The notes under the pieces: model-generated
What the model saw: only the letters and a program-made list of their open reading frames with translations
Told to the model about the DNA's origin: nothing
Databases searched by the model: none
DNA from: a virus
Strand: one strand, 5' to 3'
DNA length: 28,582 nt
IMG/VR virus record: IMGVR_UViG_3300028025_001592
Coordinates: 1 to 28,582 of that record
Program-made: the position numbers and the translations under genes
Shown here: positions 14,158 to 21,814 of the stretch, piece by piece
Layout: each line of letters starts with the position of its first letter
Numbering within the stretch: the first letter of the stretch is position 1

Positions 14158-14703
14158 TTAAGCGTATTTAATGGGACCAGCACCAAGGACTGTGTAAGTC
14201 GCTGATGCAGTCTTAATGATTGTAAAAGAATAGGCATCTATTGCAGATGCGTTACCCGCAGATGGAGCAGTTCCACCAGACCACTTAACCGTCTGTGCTG
14301 AACCATCAATGGTAAGTGCTGAGTGCTTATATGCTGTTGAACCATTAGTGACTAAGAAAGCAACTGTAGTTGAATCACCAGTAGCCAACTTAGAGTTAAT
14401 GGTTGTTGAGCCTGAGCCACGAACATTAAGAGTCCAGTCAGCAGAAGCATTAGTTGTATAGTACAGAACACCTTGAGTGTCAGCATCAAAGTTAATAGTG
14501 CCAGTTGCTGCCGTAGCAGATACTGTCATTCTTTCTTCTGGGCTGATTACCAATGGTGCAGTAAGAGTAGGTGTAGCAGTTGGAGCCTTAGTATCTATCT
14601 GTGTCTGAATAGCAGAGGTAACACCATCTACATATCCTAGTTCAGTTGCCGATACAGTAGTTAATGCAGTACCTGCATTTGCTAGGTCTCTTGCTTTACT
14701 CAT
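14158..14703 (-). CDS. tail fibre-like protein
   Basis: The 181-residue protein starts at ATG 14703, with AGAGG upstream, and overlaps the preceding gene by eight bases. The N-terminal segment SKARDLANAGTALTTVSATE and then LGYVDGVTSAIQTQIDTK is a widespread phage tail-fibre motif, a helical trimerisation stretch. It leads to a beta-rich C-terminal part (TINFDADTQGVLYYT, WTLNVRGSG, TTVAFLVTNG, YTVLGAG) that looks like a fibre head with a jelly-roll-like strand pattern. It is likely a secondary fibre or fibre-tip subunit. An ATG at 14730 in the same frame is inside the upstream gene and less likely. Confidence 0.75.
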   Translation of the reverse strand: MSKARDLANAGTALTTVSATELGYVDGVTSAIQTQIDTKAPTATPTLTAPLVISPEERMTVSATAATGTINFDADTQGVLYYTTNASADWTLNVRGSGSTTINSKLATGDSTTVAFLVTNGSTAYKHSALTIDGSAQTVKWSGGTAPSAGNASAIDAYSFTIIKTASATYTVLGAGPIKYA

Positions 14704-14935
14704 CAGTTGCCTCTGGTTCCATAACTCCAATAGAAATTAAATATTCTTCTGTTGGGTCGGTAAATGTTGTTCCATCATATGATGAATATTTTACAGGTTT
14801 ATCTTCTCCAACCCATACGGCATCGTCATAGCCTTGTTCTTGCGCTACGAGGTCAGCAAGTTCTTCATCTTGTGAGGCAAAAACAGCAATGTTTTCTACA
14901 CGATTGTTTTTAATAAATGCGTAATGTTCTTCCAT
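14696..14935 (-). CDS. small acidic fibre-associated protein
   Basis: The 79-residue protein begins with YAFIKNNRVENIAVFASQ, a beta hairpin, then an acidic helix (DEELADLVAQEQG), WVGEDKPV and a strand SSYDGTTFT before an acidic end. Small proteins of this plan (a viewable N-terminal strand pair, then W-x-G, then YDGT-x-F) occur among phage fibre genes, often described as fibre assembly helpers or hypothetical. AGGAGA stands six bases before the ATG at 14935. It lies between the two polyglycine proteins, so a chaperone or cap role is possible, but this is inference. Confidence 0.65.
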   Translation of the reverse strand: MEEHYAFIKNNRVENIAVFASQDEELADLVAQEQGYDDAVWVGEDKPVKYSSYDGTTFTDPTEEYLISIGVMEPEATDE

Positions 14936-14946
14936 AGTTTATCTCC

Positions 14947-15720
14947 TTATGACCAGTAGGTAATACGACAGTAGCCTGAACCACCAGCGCCACCAGTACT
15001 GGTGTTAGTACCGCTACCACCACCACCACCGCCAGTGTTAGCAGTTCCTGCATAGCCACCACTACCGCCATTACCGTTACCACCACCGCTGCTTGCAGCA
15101 CCGCCAGAACCTGAGCCTCCGCCCCCGCCTCCACCGCCACCGAAGCCATCAATACCAATACCACCAACGCCAGGAATACCACCGCTGCTGGCAAAACCTC
15201 CTGCGCCGCCCTGATTGCCTTTACCGCCTCTGGCTTGAGAGGAGGCACTAGAAGTACCACCGCCATTTCCGCCAGGACCTCCTGCACCACCTCCGCCACC
15301 ACTAGCAGAAGTTCCTCCTGCCGTGCCAGCACCTCCGCCAGTACCACCAGTTTGAGCCTTACCACCGCCACCGCCTTGGGCAGTTAGTAAAGCACCAAAA
15401 GTAGAGTTACCTCCATTACTTCCAGGAGGATTTAATCCAGAAGCACCATTGCCACCAGCACCACCAGCGCCAATAGTAATTGTATAAGTTGTTGAAGGAA
15501 CAACTGTTATTTCTCTTTTTAGAACAGCACCTCCACCGCCTCCACCACCAGATTGGCTGCTAGGGGAATAACCACCCATACCTCCGCCACCACCTGCAAC
15601 TAAAAATACATCAACAGTTGTTACATTTGCAGGGGATGTCCAAGTACCTGTACTTGTAAATGTTTGTGTCTTTTGTGTTAAACCTGCAGCACTAGGTGCT
15701 GGAAATACTGTTGATGCCAT
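14947..15720 (-). CDS. polyglycine-rich tail adhesin-like protein, paralogue
   Basis: The 257-residue protein opens with an Ala/Pro/Thr segment and the strand pair KTQTFTSTGTWTSPANVTTV, then VDVFLVAGGGGG, the same start of glycine-rich domain as in the protein at 13311-14147. Most of the rest consists of Gly runs with Ser, Asn and Ala (GGGGGGGAV, GAGGAGGNG, GGGGGGSGSGG), with an ordered insert KREITVVPSTTYTITIGAG near residues 68-86. It ends GYCRITYWS. The Gly-rich blocks probably form a polyglycine-II core with variable loops. Presence of two such genes suggests two adhesins or a duplication that diverged. Its start shares one base with the end of the preceding gene. Confidence 0.78.
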   Translation of the reverse strand: MASTVFPAPSAAGLTQKTQTFTSTGTWTSPANVTTVDVFLVAGGGGGMGGYSPSSQSGGGGGGGAVLKREITVVPSTTYTITIGAGGAGGNGASGLNPPGSNGGNSTFGALLTAQGGGGGKAQTGGTGGGAGTAGGTSASGGGGGAGGPGGNGGGTSSASSQARGGKGNQGGAGGFASSGGIPGVGGIGIDGFGGGGGGGGGSGSGGAASSGGGNGNGGSGGYAGTANTGGGGGGSGTNTSTGGAGGSGYCRITYWS

Positions 15721-16022
15721 TACGCTATCTCCACTCCGCTAATGTGAAATGTAACTGTAGTTGCTGATGCCGAACCTTCAATAAGGTCAGTTGCAACAAG
15801 TACTTGCTTTAAGTCAAACATTGCTGTTGAGTTTGCAGCCAAGGCTGTATCATTAAAAATCTGTACGCCATCAAGAGCAAGGTCAAACGTAGCAGCAGAT
15901 GATGCTGTGTTTGCTACTACAATATTAGTTACTACTGTAGTCGTCGCTGATGGAGTTGTATATAGTGTTGCATTTGATGTAGAGGCTGCTGTTCTAGCCA
16001 GCACTTTAGATGTTGTAGCCAT
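15720..16022 (-). CDS. small beta-rich virion protein
   Basis: The 100-residue protein is rich in Ala, Thr, Ser and Val with alternating hydrophobic strands (TTVVTNIVVANT, ATFDLALDGVQIF, TAMFDLKQVLV, TVTFHISGVEI). This is the profile of a single beta-sandwich, as in small fibre or head-decoration subunits. I do not recognise a named family. It lies between the long tail fibre and the adhesin, joined to the latter by TAATG. An attachment collar or trimeric cap on the fibre are guesses. Confidence 0.65.
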   Translation of the reverse strand: MATTSKVLARTAASTSNATLYTTPSATTTVVTNIVVANTASSAATFDLALDGVQIFNDTALAANSTAMFDLKQVLVATDLIEGSASATTVTFHISGVEIA

Positions 16023-16037
16023 TAGTTACTACCCTTC

Positions 16038-18353
16038 TTAGTATGCACCCATTATGTTCATAATGGTGTTGTTATTTTCTGTTGTAATAGTTGCGTAAGT
16101 TGATGCTGCTGTTGAAGAAGTTAGGTAAGATGATAGGTCTACTGCTCCCCAGGTTAAGCCTGTGGCAGTAGATGAATCAGCCTTAAGGAAATATCCATTA
16201 GTACCTACTGCTAATTTGCCAACAGTATCTGCAGCAGTTCCTACTAGGATGTCGCCCTTAGCATCAAAGATTGTCTCTTCAATTGCAGAGGCTAGTTCAA
16301 ATGCTGTAAAAGTAATAATCTCAAGAATGTCTCCAGAAGCAAGGGCTGCAAGAGATGTAATACTTGTTCCGCTTGTTGCTGTATAGTCAGTTGTTGGAAC
16401 AAGAAGCACACCATTGAGATATACCTGAGCCTTGCCAGGCATGTAGGATAGTGTTAAACCATTAGAGTCTGTGCCTGATACTGATGTTTCTCCACCAGAT
16501 GCATTAAAGCGATAACGGTAGATTGCTGCAGTTGAAGAAATAGAACCCCAAGCAGAACCTGACCAAGCATACATATTGTTAGATGTTGTGTCCCAATAGA
16601 TAGCACCAGTAATAAGAGCATTACCGTCATTGTCTACAGATGGTGGTGTTGATTTAGCACCAAGGTAGCGGTCATCAAATGAGTCGTAAGACGCAGCAGC
16701 AGCAGCAGCAGAGGCTGCAGCAGCAGTAGCAGAACCAGCAACTGTATCTACATATACTTTAGTAGCAGCATCTGCATCAGAAGTAGGGGTACCAAGACCA
16801 GTAACCTTAAACCCACCAGCAGCAAGATTGCCCAGCAATGTTCCAGTAGTGCTGTTTAGGTATGTACCCGACAGGCTTACCGCTCCAGTTAAACCATCTA
16901 CAGATAACACTGCATCTGTTGGAGTAAGAAGTTCTTGCCAGTTAGCAAGAGTGGAAGCAGGTGTTGCTGTAAGAATAAATGATTTATTAACATCTGTACG
17001 AACCGCTACATCTCCAGTTTGTGCTGAGAGTGCAGTCATTGCTGACTGTGATGTAACAACAAATGTTTCCGAAATAGCAAGGGCTGGCAAATGGTCAATA
17101 GGAACTTTACCTGTACCATCAAGTGGTGCAATGCCATTGATAACACCCTTTTGTCCTTCAATGTAATTAATAGTTACTGCATCTTGTGCAGATGTAGGGT
17201 CTGCAAGACCTGTAATCTTTTGAGCACCCATAGCAACTGCTGCTGTAGGTGTAGCCATTTGGTCTAAACGGTTAGTACGAACTGCTGTGTTAAAGTCTGA
17301 GATAGTAGAGGCAGTCTGTGTGCCTGTGTGGTTAGCACGGGCATATGGGTCAGTAACCATTTTGGCTGCGGTAATAGTAGCGTCAGCAATATCGGCTGCA
17401 ACAATAGTTCCATCTACAAGGTCAGCAGAAGTAATAGTTCCGCCAAGGTTTAACTTGCTCTTAGCAATGGCAGCAGATGCATTTATATCTGCATTAAGAA
17501 TTGTACCATCAAGAATCATTGTGCTAGTTACTGTGCCAGTATCGCTAGTCTTAATAAGAGTTGCGCTGGTTGGAATTGTTGTGCCGTTGATTGTAGTTGC
17601 AGTTGCTGCACCTAGTACTGGTGTTACCAGTGTAGGACTAGTAGCAAATACTAAATTGCCAGAACCTGTTTCAGTTGTTACTGCAGCAGCAAGGTTTGCG
17701 CTAGTTGGTGTAGCAAGGAATGTTGCTACGCCTGTTCCAAGACCAGAGATACCAGTAGATACTGGAAGACCAGTTGTATTGGTAAGCACACCAGATGCTG
17801 GTGTACCTAATGCTGGGGTTGTAAGAACAGGTGATGTTAAAGTCTTATTGGTAAGTGTTTGTGCTCCACTTAGTGTAACAACAGATGTTGAGAGTGTGTT
17901 TGTAACACTAGATAAATCCTTGTTTGTTAGTACTTGAGTTTTATCTGTACCAACAAGGTCGCCATCTCCAGCACCAAGACCGTGTAGGCTGTGAACGCCA
18001 GTACCATCGTTATAGGCAGCCGTTGCCTCAATGTGTAAGTTAGACTCACGAAGGTCACGACCAATAATCATATGGCGTACCACTGCACCCGCTGAGTGGT
18101 CTTGAGCCGTAGTACCCGCCATGTCAATGGCGCGTGTAACTGTCAGGTTATTAGAACTTGCGCTGGTTACTTCGACAATTTCTTCAAGCGCTGTATCTGG
18201 GTCTAGGACAACTGTGAATGTACCAGCAGTAGAAAATGATACGCCACCTAAAAGATTTGTAGCATTGGCTACTGGTATAACTGTAGCACCAGAGGTGACT
18301 GCTGCTGTTAATGTTGTTTGCTGTGAACGAGAACTGTATTTACGAGTTGTCAT
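16038..18353 (-). CDS. long repetitive tail fibre
   Basis: This 771-residue protein is the main fibre. An N-terminal beta module (residues 1-95, with [16 protein letters not shown] and [19 protein letters not shown]) probably docks on the particle. Residues about 125-270 have Thr/Leu repeats ([19 protein letters not shown], then LVTPVLG) forming a thin beta shaft. Residues about 270-345 carry DGTI-x-NADI and related repeats ([18 protein letters not shown]). A poly-Ala/Ser helix (about 539-555) precedes [14 protein letters not shown], a motif widely found in phage fibres, and the C-terminus has [20 protein letters not shown], another common fibre motif. The poly-Ala stretch comes from a GCA/GCT triplet run at about 16695-16735. 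The protein is expected to be trimeric. Confidence 0.85.
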   Translation of the reverse strand: MTTRKYSSRSQQTTLTAAVTSGATVIPVANATNLLGGVSFSTAGTFTVVLDPDTALEEIVEVTSASSNNLTVTRAIDMAGTTAQDHSAGAVVRHMIIGRDLRESNLHIEATAAYNDGTGVHSLHGLGAGDGDLVGTDKTQVLTNKDLSSVTNTLSTSVVTLSGAQTLTNKTLTSPVLTTPALGTPASGVLTNTTGLPVSTGISGLGTGVATFLATPTSANLAAAVTTETGSGNLVFATSPTLVTPVLGAATATTINGTTIPTSATLIKTSDTGTVTSTMILDGTILNADINASAAIAKSKLNLGGTITSADLVDGTIVAADIADATITAAKMVTDPYARANHTGTQTASTISDFNTAVRTNRLDQMATPTAAVAMGAQKITGLADPTSAQDAVTINYIEGQKGVINGIAPLDGTGKVPIDHLPALAISETFVVTSQSAMTALSAQTGDVAVRTDVNKSFILTATPASTLANWQELLTPTDAVLSVDGLTGAVSLSGTYLNSTTGTLLGNLAAGGFKVTGLGTPTSDADAATKVYVDTVAGSATAAAASAAAAAASYDSFDDRYLGAKSTPPSVDNDGNALITGAIYWDTTSNNMYAWSGSAWGSISSTAAIYRYRFNASGGETSVSGTDSNGLTLSYMPGKAQVYLNGVLLVPTTDYTATSGTSITSLAALASGDILEIITFTAFELASAIEETIFDAKGDILVGTAADTVGKLAVGTNGYFLKADSSTATGLTWGAVDLSSYLTSSTAASTYATITTENNNTIMNIMGAY

Positions 18354-18361
18354 CTATTTAC

Positions 18362-19255
18362 CTATCGGCTGTAATGGACGCGGGTTGGGTACTGAAGTTT
18401 TTGCTTTAATGATTCTTCCTCAAGACGATTGAGGTATAGAGCCTGAAGTTGTTTAGTGATATTGGCACCTGTGCCATATGGACGCTTGCTGTCAATTTCA
18501 TCAGCCTGTGGAGATGTAATAGATACACGTGCTGGGTCAATGTAGGATGACAGACGCCATGCTGCACCGTATGCCACAACGTCACGCATAGACGAAGGCA
18601 AGCCTGTAGTGAGTTCAAAATCACTTGTGTTGCTAGTCATGGTTACTGGCAAGTGTGCGTATACTGTCTGTATCTTTCTACCAGGCAGAACATTATCATA
18701 GATAGATACGGTGCGTCCCGTTGGGAACGCGCCGCTGTTAGCAATAGGGTCCCAACGCCATTGGCGTATTGGGAGCCATTCCTTTGTAGGTCCTACTGAC
18801 TGCCAAGCCATTGAAAGAATCTGAATGGCATCTGCTGGCAATGGGTAGGTAGTACGGCTAGCAAGGAATGATAACTCTGTTGCACTGACTGCAAATACCT
18901 TTGGGTATACTGCACCAACTGTATCGTTAATTGCACGCTTAACTACAGCGCGTGGATAAGTTGGAGTAATAGTTACTTTTGAATTAAGCGTATGAGCAGC
19001 AGCAGTAGTGCCGTTGTATCCGCGACCAAAAGGAGCAATGGTAATAGTGTTTGTTTGACGGTCATATGAATCCACCCACATCATCTCATCGTTAATTTCA
19101 ATGACGCCTTTTCCGATATTGTCTGTTGATGCTACGTTTAGTACTAGGTCAGAACTACTTGTATCTGTAAGCAAATAGGTGACACGGTCTTGGCGGTATG
19201 TATAACCGCTAAGGTCCATCTGAACATCGTCAATTAAATTATTAAGTGTTGTCAT
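18362..19255 (-). CDS. head-tail connector or tail tubular protein-like
   Basis: The 297-residue protein starts with a helix (TLNNLIDDVQMDL), followed by a beta module (about 25-100) with GVIEINDEMMWVDSYD and TITIAPFGRGYNGT, a surface module found in several phage virion proteins. Residues 100-297 contain a helix PRAVVKRAINDTVGAVYPKV, Trp-containing strands (WLPIRQWRWDP) and a late helix DVVAYGAAWRLSSYID with an extended C-terminal helix (LEEESLKQKLQ). The last two are typical of proteins closing the neck of short-tailed phages. I assign a neck or tail-tube role from this pattern and the position between capsid-side and fibre genes. The start overlaps the end of the 110-residue gene by four bases. 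Confidence 0.6.
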   Translation of the reverse strand: MTTLNNLIDDVQMDLSGYTYRQDRVTYLLTDTSSSDLVLNVASTDNIGKGVIEINDEMMWVDSYDRQTNTITIAPFGRGYNGTTAAAHTLNSKVTITPTYPRAVVKRAINDTVGAVYPKVFAVSATELSFLASRTTYPLPADAIQILSMAWQSVGPTKEWLPIRQWRWDPIANSGAFPTGRTVSIYDNVLPGRKIQTVYAHLPVTMTSNTSDFELTTGLPSSMRDVVAYGAAWRLSSYIDPARVSITSPQADEIDSKRPYGTGANITKQLQALYLNRLEEESLKQKLQYPTRVHYSR

Positions 19256-19584
19256 GAAGCAACCGTTCTTAGTGCTGTAACAATCTCAAGGTATTTAGCA
19301 GGGTCAGTAATGCCAGCAATTTCTGAGGCAACAGCATTGTGTCCCTTATAATTAGGGTACTTGCGGTTAGGGTCTGCTTTTAAATTAAGTGCAGACATAA
19401 GCGGTGTTCCTGGTGGTGTTCCCACCCAGTCATTTACCGCACCGTCTTCATCGGTGTATTCTGTGTAAGGTGGATACTCTCCACCGTTTTTAAGTCTATT
19501 TAATTCATCACGAAGGGTAGAGCCAGGACGACCATACAATGTGTATGAAGTCCCGTTATATATAGCAGTTCCATAAACTGTCAT
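19252..19584 (-). CDS. hypothetical neck-region protein
   Basis: I do not recognise this 110-residue protein. It has an N-terminal Tyr/Thr-rich beta pair (VYGTAIYNGTSYTLYG), a Pro/Tyr-rich middle with YPPYTEYTDEDGAVNDW, and a C-terminal helical part (KYLEIVTALRTVA). No Cys cluster or membrane segment is present. It is coupled to both neighbours by ATGA overlaps (four bases each). It probably belongs to the virion neck or is an assembly factor, judged only by position. Confidence 0.6.
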   Translation of the reverse strand: MTVYGTAIYNGTSYTLYGRPGSTLRDELNRLKNGGEYPPYTEYTDEDGAVNDWVGTPPGTPLMSALNLKADPNRKYPNYKGHNAVASEIAGITDPAKYLEIVTALRTVAS

Positions 19585-19742
19585 TTCTTTCCCTTCTTCT
19601 GTGCTGCACGCATATTGTCTACAAGGTTAGGGTATTTTCTACCAGCCTTTTTAGCAGCAGCCTTTGCTGATGCTTTAGCAGCAGATGTTAATGGTGTTGA
19701 TTTTTTCTTTGGGTTTGGTGTTTCCCAAACTTTCTTAGCCAT
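19581..19742 (-). CDS. small Lys/Ala-rich basic protein
   Basis: This 53-residue frame (ATG 19742) encodes a product starting MAKKVWETPNPKKK, with a middle of Ala/Lys/Ser heptads (SAAKASAKAAAKKAG) and an end of QKKGKK. About a third of residues are Lys or Arg. Its TGA overlaps the next ATG as ATGA, and its start shares a base with the stop of the preceding gene. The composition recalls histone H1-like tails and suggests nucleic-acid binding. Confidence 0.75.
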   Translation of the reverse strand: MAKKVWETPNPKKKSTPLTSAAKASAKAAAKKAGRKYPNLVDNMRAAQKKGKK

Positions 19743-20044
19743 TACTTCTTGCCTTTGTTACGTGCGCTAATAGCAGCGGCTTTCTTTTTTGCATCTGACT
19801 TTGATGACGCCCCCCACGCTTGAAGCGATAACAACAAGCGGGTAGGGTCACCATTAGGTTTACGTTCTGGTCCAGGCATGTTACCCATGCGAGCAAGAAA
19901 ACTTGCTCTGCGTGGATTGTCACCAGCCTTGACAGGTGGCTTTAGGTTTGAACCCTGAGCCTTAGCGGATGCACGTCCCTTTGCATTTAGTCCACCCGTA
20001 GGTGACTTGCCTTCTTTACGCTGCCATGCTGGTGATTTAGCCAT
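19742..20044 (-). CDS. DUF6321-like basic protein
   Basis: This 100-residue protein has the sequence signature KSPAWQRKEGKSPTGGLNAK, then PPVKAGDNPRRASFLARMGN, MPGPERKPNGDPTRL and LQAWGASSKSDAKK, which I recall as the DUF6321 family of phage proteins. It is strongly basic, with a Lys-rich C-terminus (SARNKGKK). There is no membrane segment. The role is not established. Its presence among other small basic proteins encoded between capsid and neck genes suggests a DNA- or RNA-binding virion component or an assembly factor. Family naming is from memory and should be tested. Confidence 0.7.
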   Translation of the reverse strand: MAKSPAWQRKEGKSPTGGLNAKGRASAKAQGSNLKPPVKAGDNPRRASFLARMGNMPGPERKPNGDPTRLLLSLQAWGASSKSDAKKKAAAISARNKGKK

Positions 20045-20206
20045 TTACTTTCCCTTAACCTTTTTTAAGTTTGGATTCTTTTTCTTTGCTGCGGGTGATG
20101 CTTTACGTGCACCCGCTGCTAGGATTGCTCCAGCATTCTTCATAGGAATGCCTTGCTTTTTAGCAATAGATTTTTGGGCTGCTTTAAAACCCATACCCTT
20201 TGCCAT
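20045..20206 (-). CDS. small basic protein
   Basis: The 53-residue frame starts at ATG 20206 and its TAA directly precedes the ATG of the next gene. It begins MAKGMGFKAAQKSIAKKQGI, then has an Ala-rich helix (AGAILAAGARKASPAAKKK) and ends LKKVKGK. Small phage proteins of this style (a KAAQ-x-IAKKQG segment followed by an Ala-rich helix) occur next to structural genes in other phages. It has about 28% Lys/Arg. The function is unknown; DNA binding is likely from charge. Confidence 0.72.
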   Translation of the reverse strand: MAKGMGFKAAQKSIAKKQGIPMKNAGAILAAGARKASPAAKKKNPNLKKVKGK

Positions 20207-20409
20207 TATTTTTGCTTTCCGTTTTTATCGTAACGACGGTTCTGTAGTAGAGCGCCGTAGAACTGACCTGTCTCTTTACCGCGAGGATTAGGATTCTTTG
20301 CCTTATCCCATGCCTTGTATGCACTTACTACGTTACTAATGTAACCTGCAACAGGCTTGTAAATTGAGTTCATGTTAGAACGGTCTTCTGCTGATTTACG
20401 GTCAGCCAT
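20206..20409 (-). CDS. small basic hypothetical protein
   Basis: This 67-residue protein has a polar N-terminus (ADRKSAEDRSNMNS), a central helix with aromatic residues (YISNVVSAYKAWDKAK) and a basic C-terminus (GALLQNRRYDKNGKQK). I do not recognise it. It overlaps its downstream neighbour by one base (TAATG) and belongs to the run of very small proteins between capsid and neck genes. Confidence 0.65.
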   Translation of the reverse strand: MADRKSAEDRSNMNSIYKPVAGYISNVVSAYKAWDKAKNPNPRGKETGQFYGALLQNRRYDKNGKQK

Positions 20410-20411
20410 AA

Positions 20412-20642
20412 TTAAATCTTACGTCCGCCAGAAGGCTGTGTGTAAACGCCTTGGATGACAGTTGCAGGTCCGCTAGAAGTTCCTCCGCCTGAGCGTGGAG
20501 CAGATGTTGGAGCCTGTCCTGGTGCTGGCTGTGACTTGTAGTCTGATGTTACAGATGACTTGTCAGTTGCAGCCTTGCGTACCTTAGCAGGAACAGTTAG
20601 TCCTGCACCAGTTACGTTGCTATTCATATATTCGTTAGCCAT
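20412..20642 (-). CDS. small Ser/Gly/Pro-rich hypothetical protein
   Basis: The 76-residue protein looks mostly disordered: MANEYMNSNVTGAG, a Lys/Ser segment (AKVRKAATDKSS) and then a Pro/Gly/Ser-rich stretch (PAPGQAPTSAPRSGGG) ending in VIQGVYTQPSGGRK. It directly follows the stop of the Cys-starting gene. I do not recognise it; a virion linker or flexible tail protein is possible. Confidence 0.6.
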   Translation of the reverse strand: MANEYMNSNVTGAGLTVPAKVRKAATDKSSVTSDYKSQPAPGQAPTSAPRSGGGTSSGPATVIQGVYTQPSGGRKI

Positions 20643-20828
20643 TTATTTTCCTTTTCCGTATGGTGCTGGAACATTCCAGCCTTTGATTACTGAGGCATCT
20701 GAGTTATGCAACTCTTGCCCACCGACCTTAGATGCACCTGTATATGATGGTGCAACATGCTTGGTATTTGTACGCACTGGTGCGTCAATTGTTACTGCTG
20801 TATCTTTACATCCACATGCTGTGCACAT
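20643..20828 (-). CDS. small protein with N-terminal Cys cluster
   Basis: The 61-residue product begins MCTACGC, giving CxxCxC within the first seven residues, and has no further Cys. A Thr/Val strand (DTAVTIDAPVR) and a polar, Gly-rich remainder follow, ending WNVPAPYGKGK. Metal binding would need a partner or dimer. It stands two bases downstream of the Lys/Met-rich gene. The function is unknown. Confidence 0.6.
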   Translation of the reverse strand: MCTACGCKDTAVTIDAPVRTNTKHVAPSYTGASKVGGQELHNSDASVIKGWNVPAPYGKGK

Positions 20829-20830
20829 AA

Positions 20831-21037
20831 TCAGCCCTTCTTGTTCTTCATAATCTTGTTGCGAAGCGCTGTGTCCATACGCTTATCTGCTGCTGCAGAT
20901 GGCTTCTTCTTGTCCATCTTAATGTCAGCCTTCTTAAATGCAGCCTTCTGTGCAGGCTTCATGCCTCTCATCATTGCGGCGTCTTGCTTCATGTCCGCCT
21001 TCTTAGACATAGGAGCAGCCTTTTTCATTGTAGCCAT
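20831..21037 (-). CDS. Lys/Met-rich basic protein
   Basis: The 68-residue protein has 18 Lys and 10 Met. Short K/M/A blocks repeat (ATMKKAAPMSKKADMKQ, MMRGMKPAQKAAFKK, DIKMDKKKPS), ending NKIMKNKKG. There is no aromatic residue apart from one Phe. I chose ATG 21037 because it overlaps the stop of the previous gene (TAATG); the same frame is open to 21235, but that part lies inside the 147-residue gene and is out of character. The composition suggests binding to DNA or RNA as an extended or helical polycation, perhaps packaged with the genome. Confidence 0.7.
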   Translation of the reverse strand: MATMKKAAPMSKKADMKQDAAMMRGMKPAQKAAFKKADIKMDKKKPSAAADKRMDTALRNKIMKNKKG

Positions 21038-21480
21038 TATATTTTTCCAATCTCTTTCATGACGGATACTACTTCTTTTGTGATGTGTTTTGCTTCTGGC
21101 ATCTTTTCCGCATTGTAGGGTTTGTTTAAAACCTCTGATGCTTCGAGTGCTTTTTCTACAGCCTTGCGATTTGTGCCTTGGGGCTGTACGCCTTGCGACC
21201 TTGCTTGTTTGTAGAAATCTAGTTCTTTGTCCCATTTCTTCTGGGTAGTACCACTAGCAATAATATTACCTGCGGCATCTCCAGTTGCTAACTGCAATCC
21301 TTTAGCCTTACAGCCAAAGCAGTCATCATCGCATGCGCTGTGGTCAATTGAAATGTCTTCATACTCAAATGGTTTATCTGCTTTAACATCGCACAACACG
21401 CAACCCCAAAGGCTTGCTTTAAAGTTATGGTCTTCTGTGAATCCCCATTCAAGCACCTTACTTATATGTTGGTGCTCCAT
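21037..21480 (-). CDS. Cys-rich protein of the capsid region
   Basis: This 147-residue protein has an N-terminal zinc-binding region: WGCVLCDV (near residues 26-30), then HSACDDDCFGCKAKG (about 47-61), five Cys and a His in a spacing that suits one zinc ribbon plus an extra ligand. The C-terminal half is helical and charged (KKWDKELDFYKQAR, then AVEKALEASEVL, and KEVVSVMKEIG). There is no signal peptide. It is coupled to both neighbours by TAATG. I do not know its function; its site just after the capsid gene and its neighbour suggests an assembly role. Confidence 0.65.
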   Translation of the reverse strand: MEHQHISKVLEWGFTEDHNFKASLWGCVLCDVKADKPFEYEDISIDHSACDDDCFGCKAKGLQLATGDAAGNIIASGTTQKKWDKELDFYKQARSQGVQPQGTNRKAVEKALEASEVLNKPYNAEKMPEAKHITKEVVSVMKEIGKI

Positions 21481-21740
21481 TACTCCGCCCTTACGTTTGC
21501 CCCGTATCCTGCATTGGTTAACTCTACATAAACACCTTGGCTAATCTCATACTCATGACCACCAAGATAAAATAGTTCTGCTTCTTTTATTACATCCTCA
21601 GTAGGAAAGGCTGTCTGAGACCATACGCCATTAACGCGCATTAGGCTTTCGCCACGTGTCAACTTATAACGGATAAACAAACGTCCACCGCCTGCTGGAC
21701 CGTACTCCACCGTTGGTGGGGTTAGATAGTACTTAGTCAT
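21480..21740 (-). CDS. hypothetical head-region protein
   Basis: The 86-residue protein is probably all-beta: KYYLTPPTVEYGPAGG, RLFIRYKLTRGESLMRV, then AELFYLGGHEYEIS and VYVELTNAGYGANV. Size, strand pattern and place directly after the major capsid gene fit a small head-completion or decoration protein, but I cannot name a family. AAGGAG lies just before its ATG at 21740 and after the hairpin at 21753-21807. Confidence 0.6.
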   Translation of the reverse strand: MTKYYLTPPTVEYGPAGGGRLFIRYKLTRGESLMRVNGVWSQTAFPTEDVIKEAELFYLGGHEYEISQGVYVELTNAGYGANVRAE

Positions 21741-21752
21741 TAGTCTCCTTAG

Positions 21753-21807
21753 TTGACTGGCTGCAATGCAGGGTACTGTTCAAATATGCACCCTGCACTG
21801 CCGTCAA
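21753..21807 (-). promoter_or_regulatory. hairpin after the major capsid gene
   Basis: TGCAGGGT (21767-21774) pairs with ACCCTGCA (21790-21797), and the stem extends with gaps through GGC/GCC to TTGAC (21753-21757) pairing with GTCAA (21803-21807). No T-tract follows on the - strand; the next bases lead into the AAGGAG of the next gene. It is probably a partial terminator, RNA-processing site or 3' stabiliser that sets capsid mRNA above downstream genes. Confidence 0.65.
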
Positions 21808-21814
21808 TTAACTA

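Noticed and set aside
14910-15371. 153-residue - strand frame within the polyglycine gene
   Set aside because: Val/Leu/Ala-rich shifted reading of Gly codons; the Gly frame has the ribosome site and known domain start.
16690-16740. CRISPR or regulatory repeat
   Set aside because: This is a GCA/GCT-type triplet run coding for a poly-Ala/Ser helix of the fibre, without spacers.
17287-17937. 216-residue + strand frame opposite the tail fibre
   Set aside because: Val/Ala-rich antisense of the Thr/Ala repeats of the fibre; no start signal.
21038-21235. N-terminal extension of the Lys/Met-rich protein
   Set aside because: This part overlaps the 147-residue Cys-rich gene in another frame and is Arg/Ser/His-rich without character; the TAATG start at 21037 fits the local rule.
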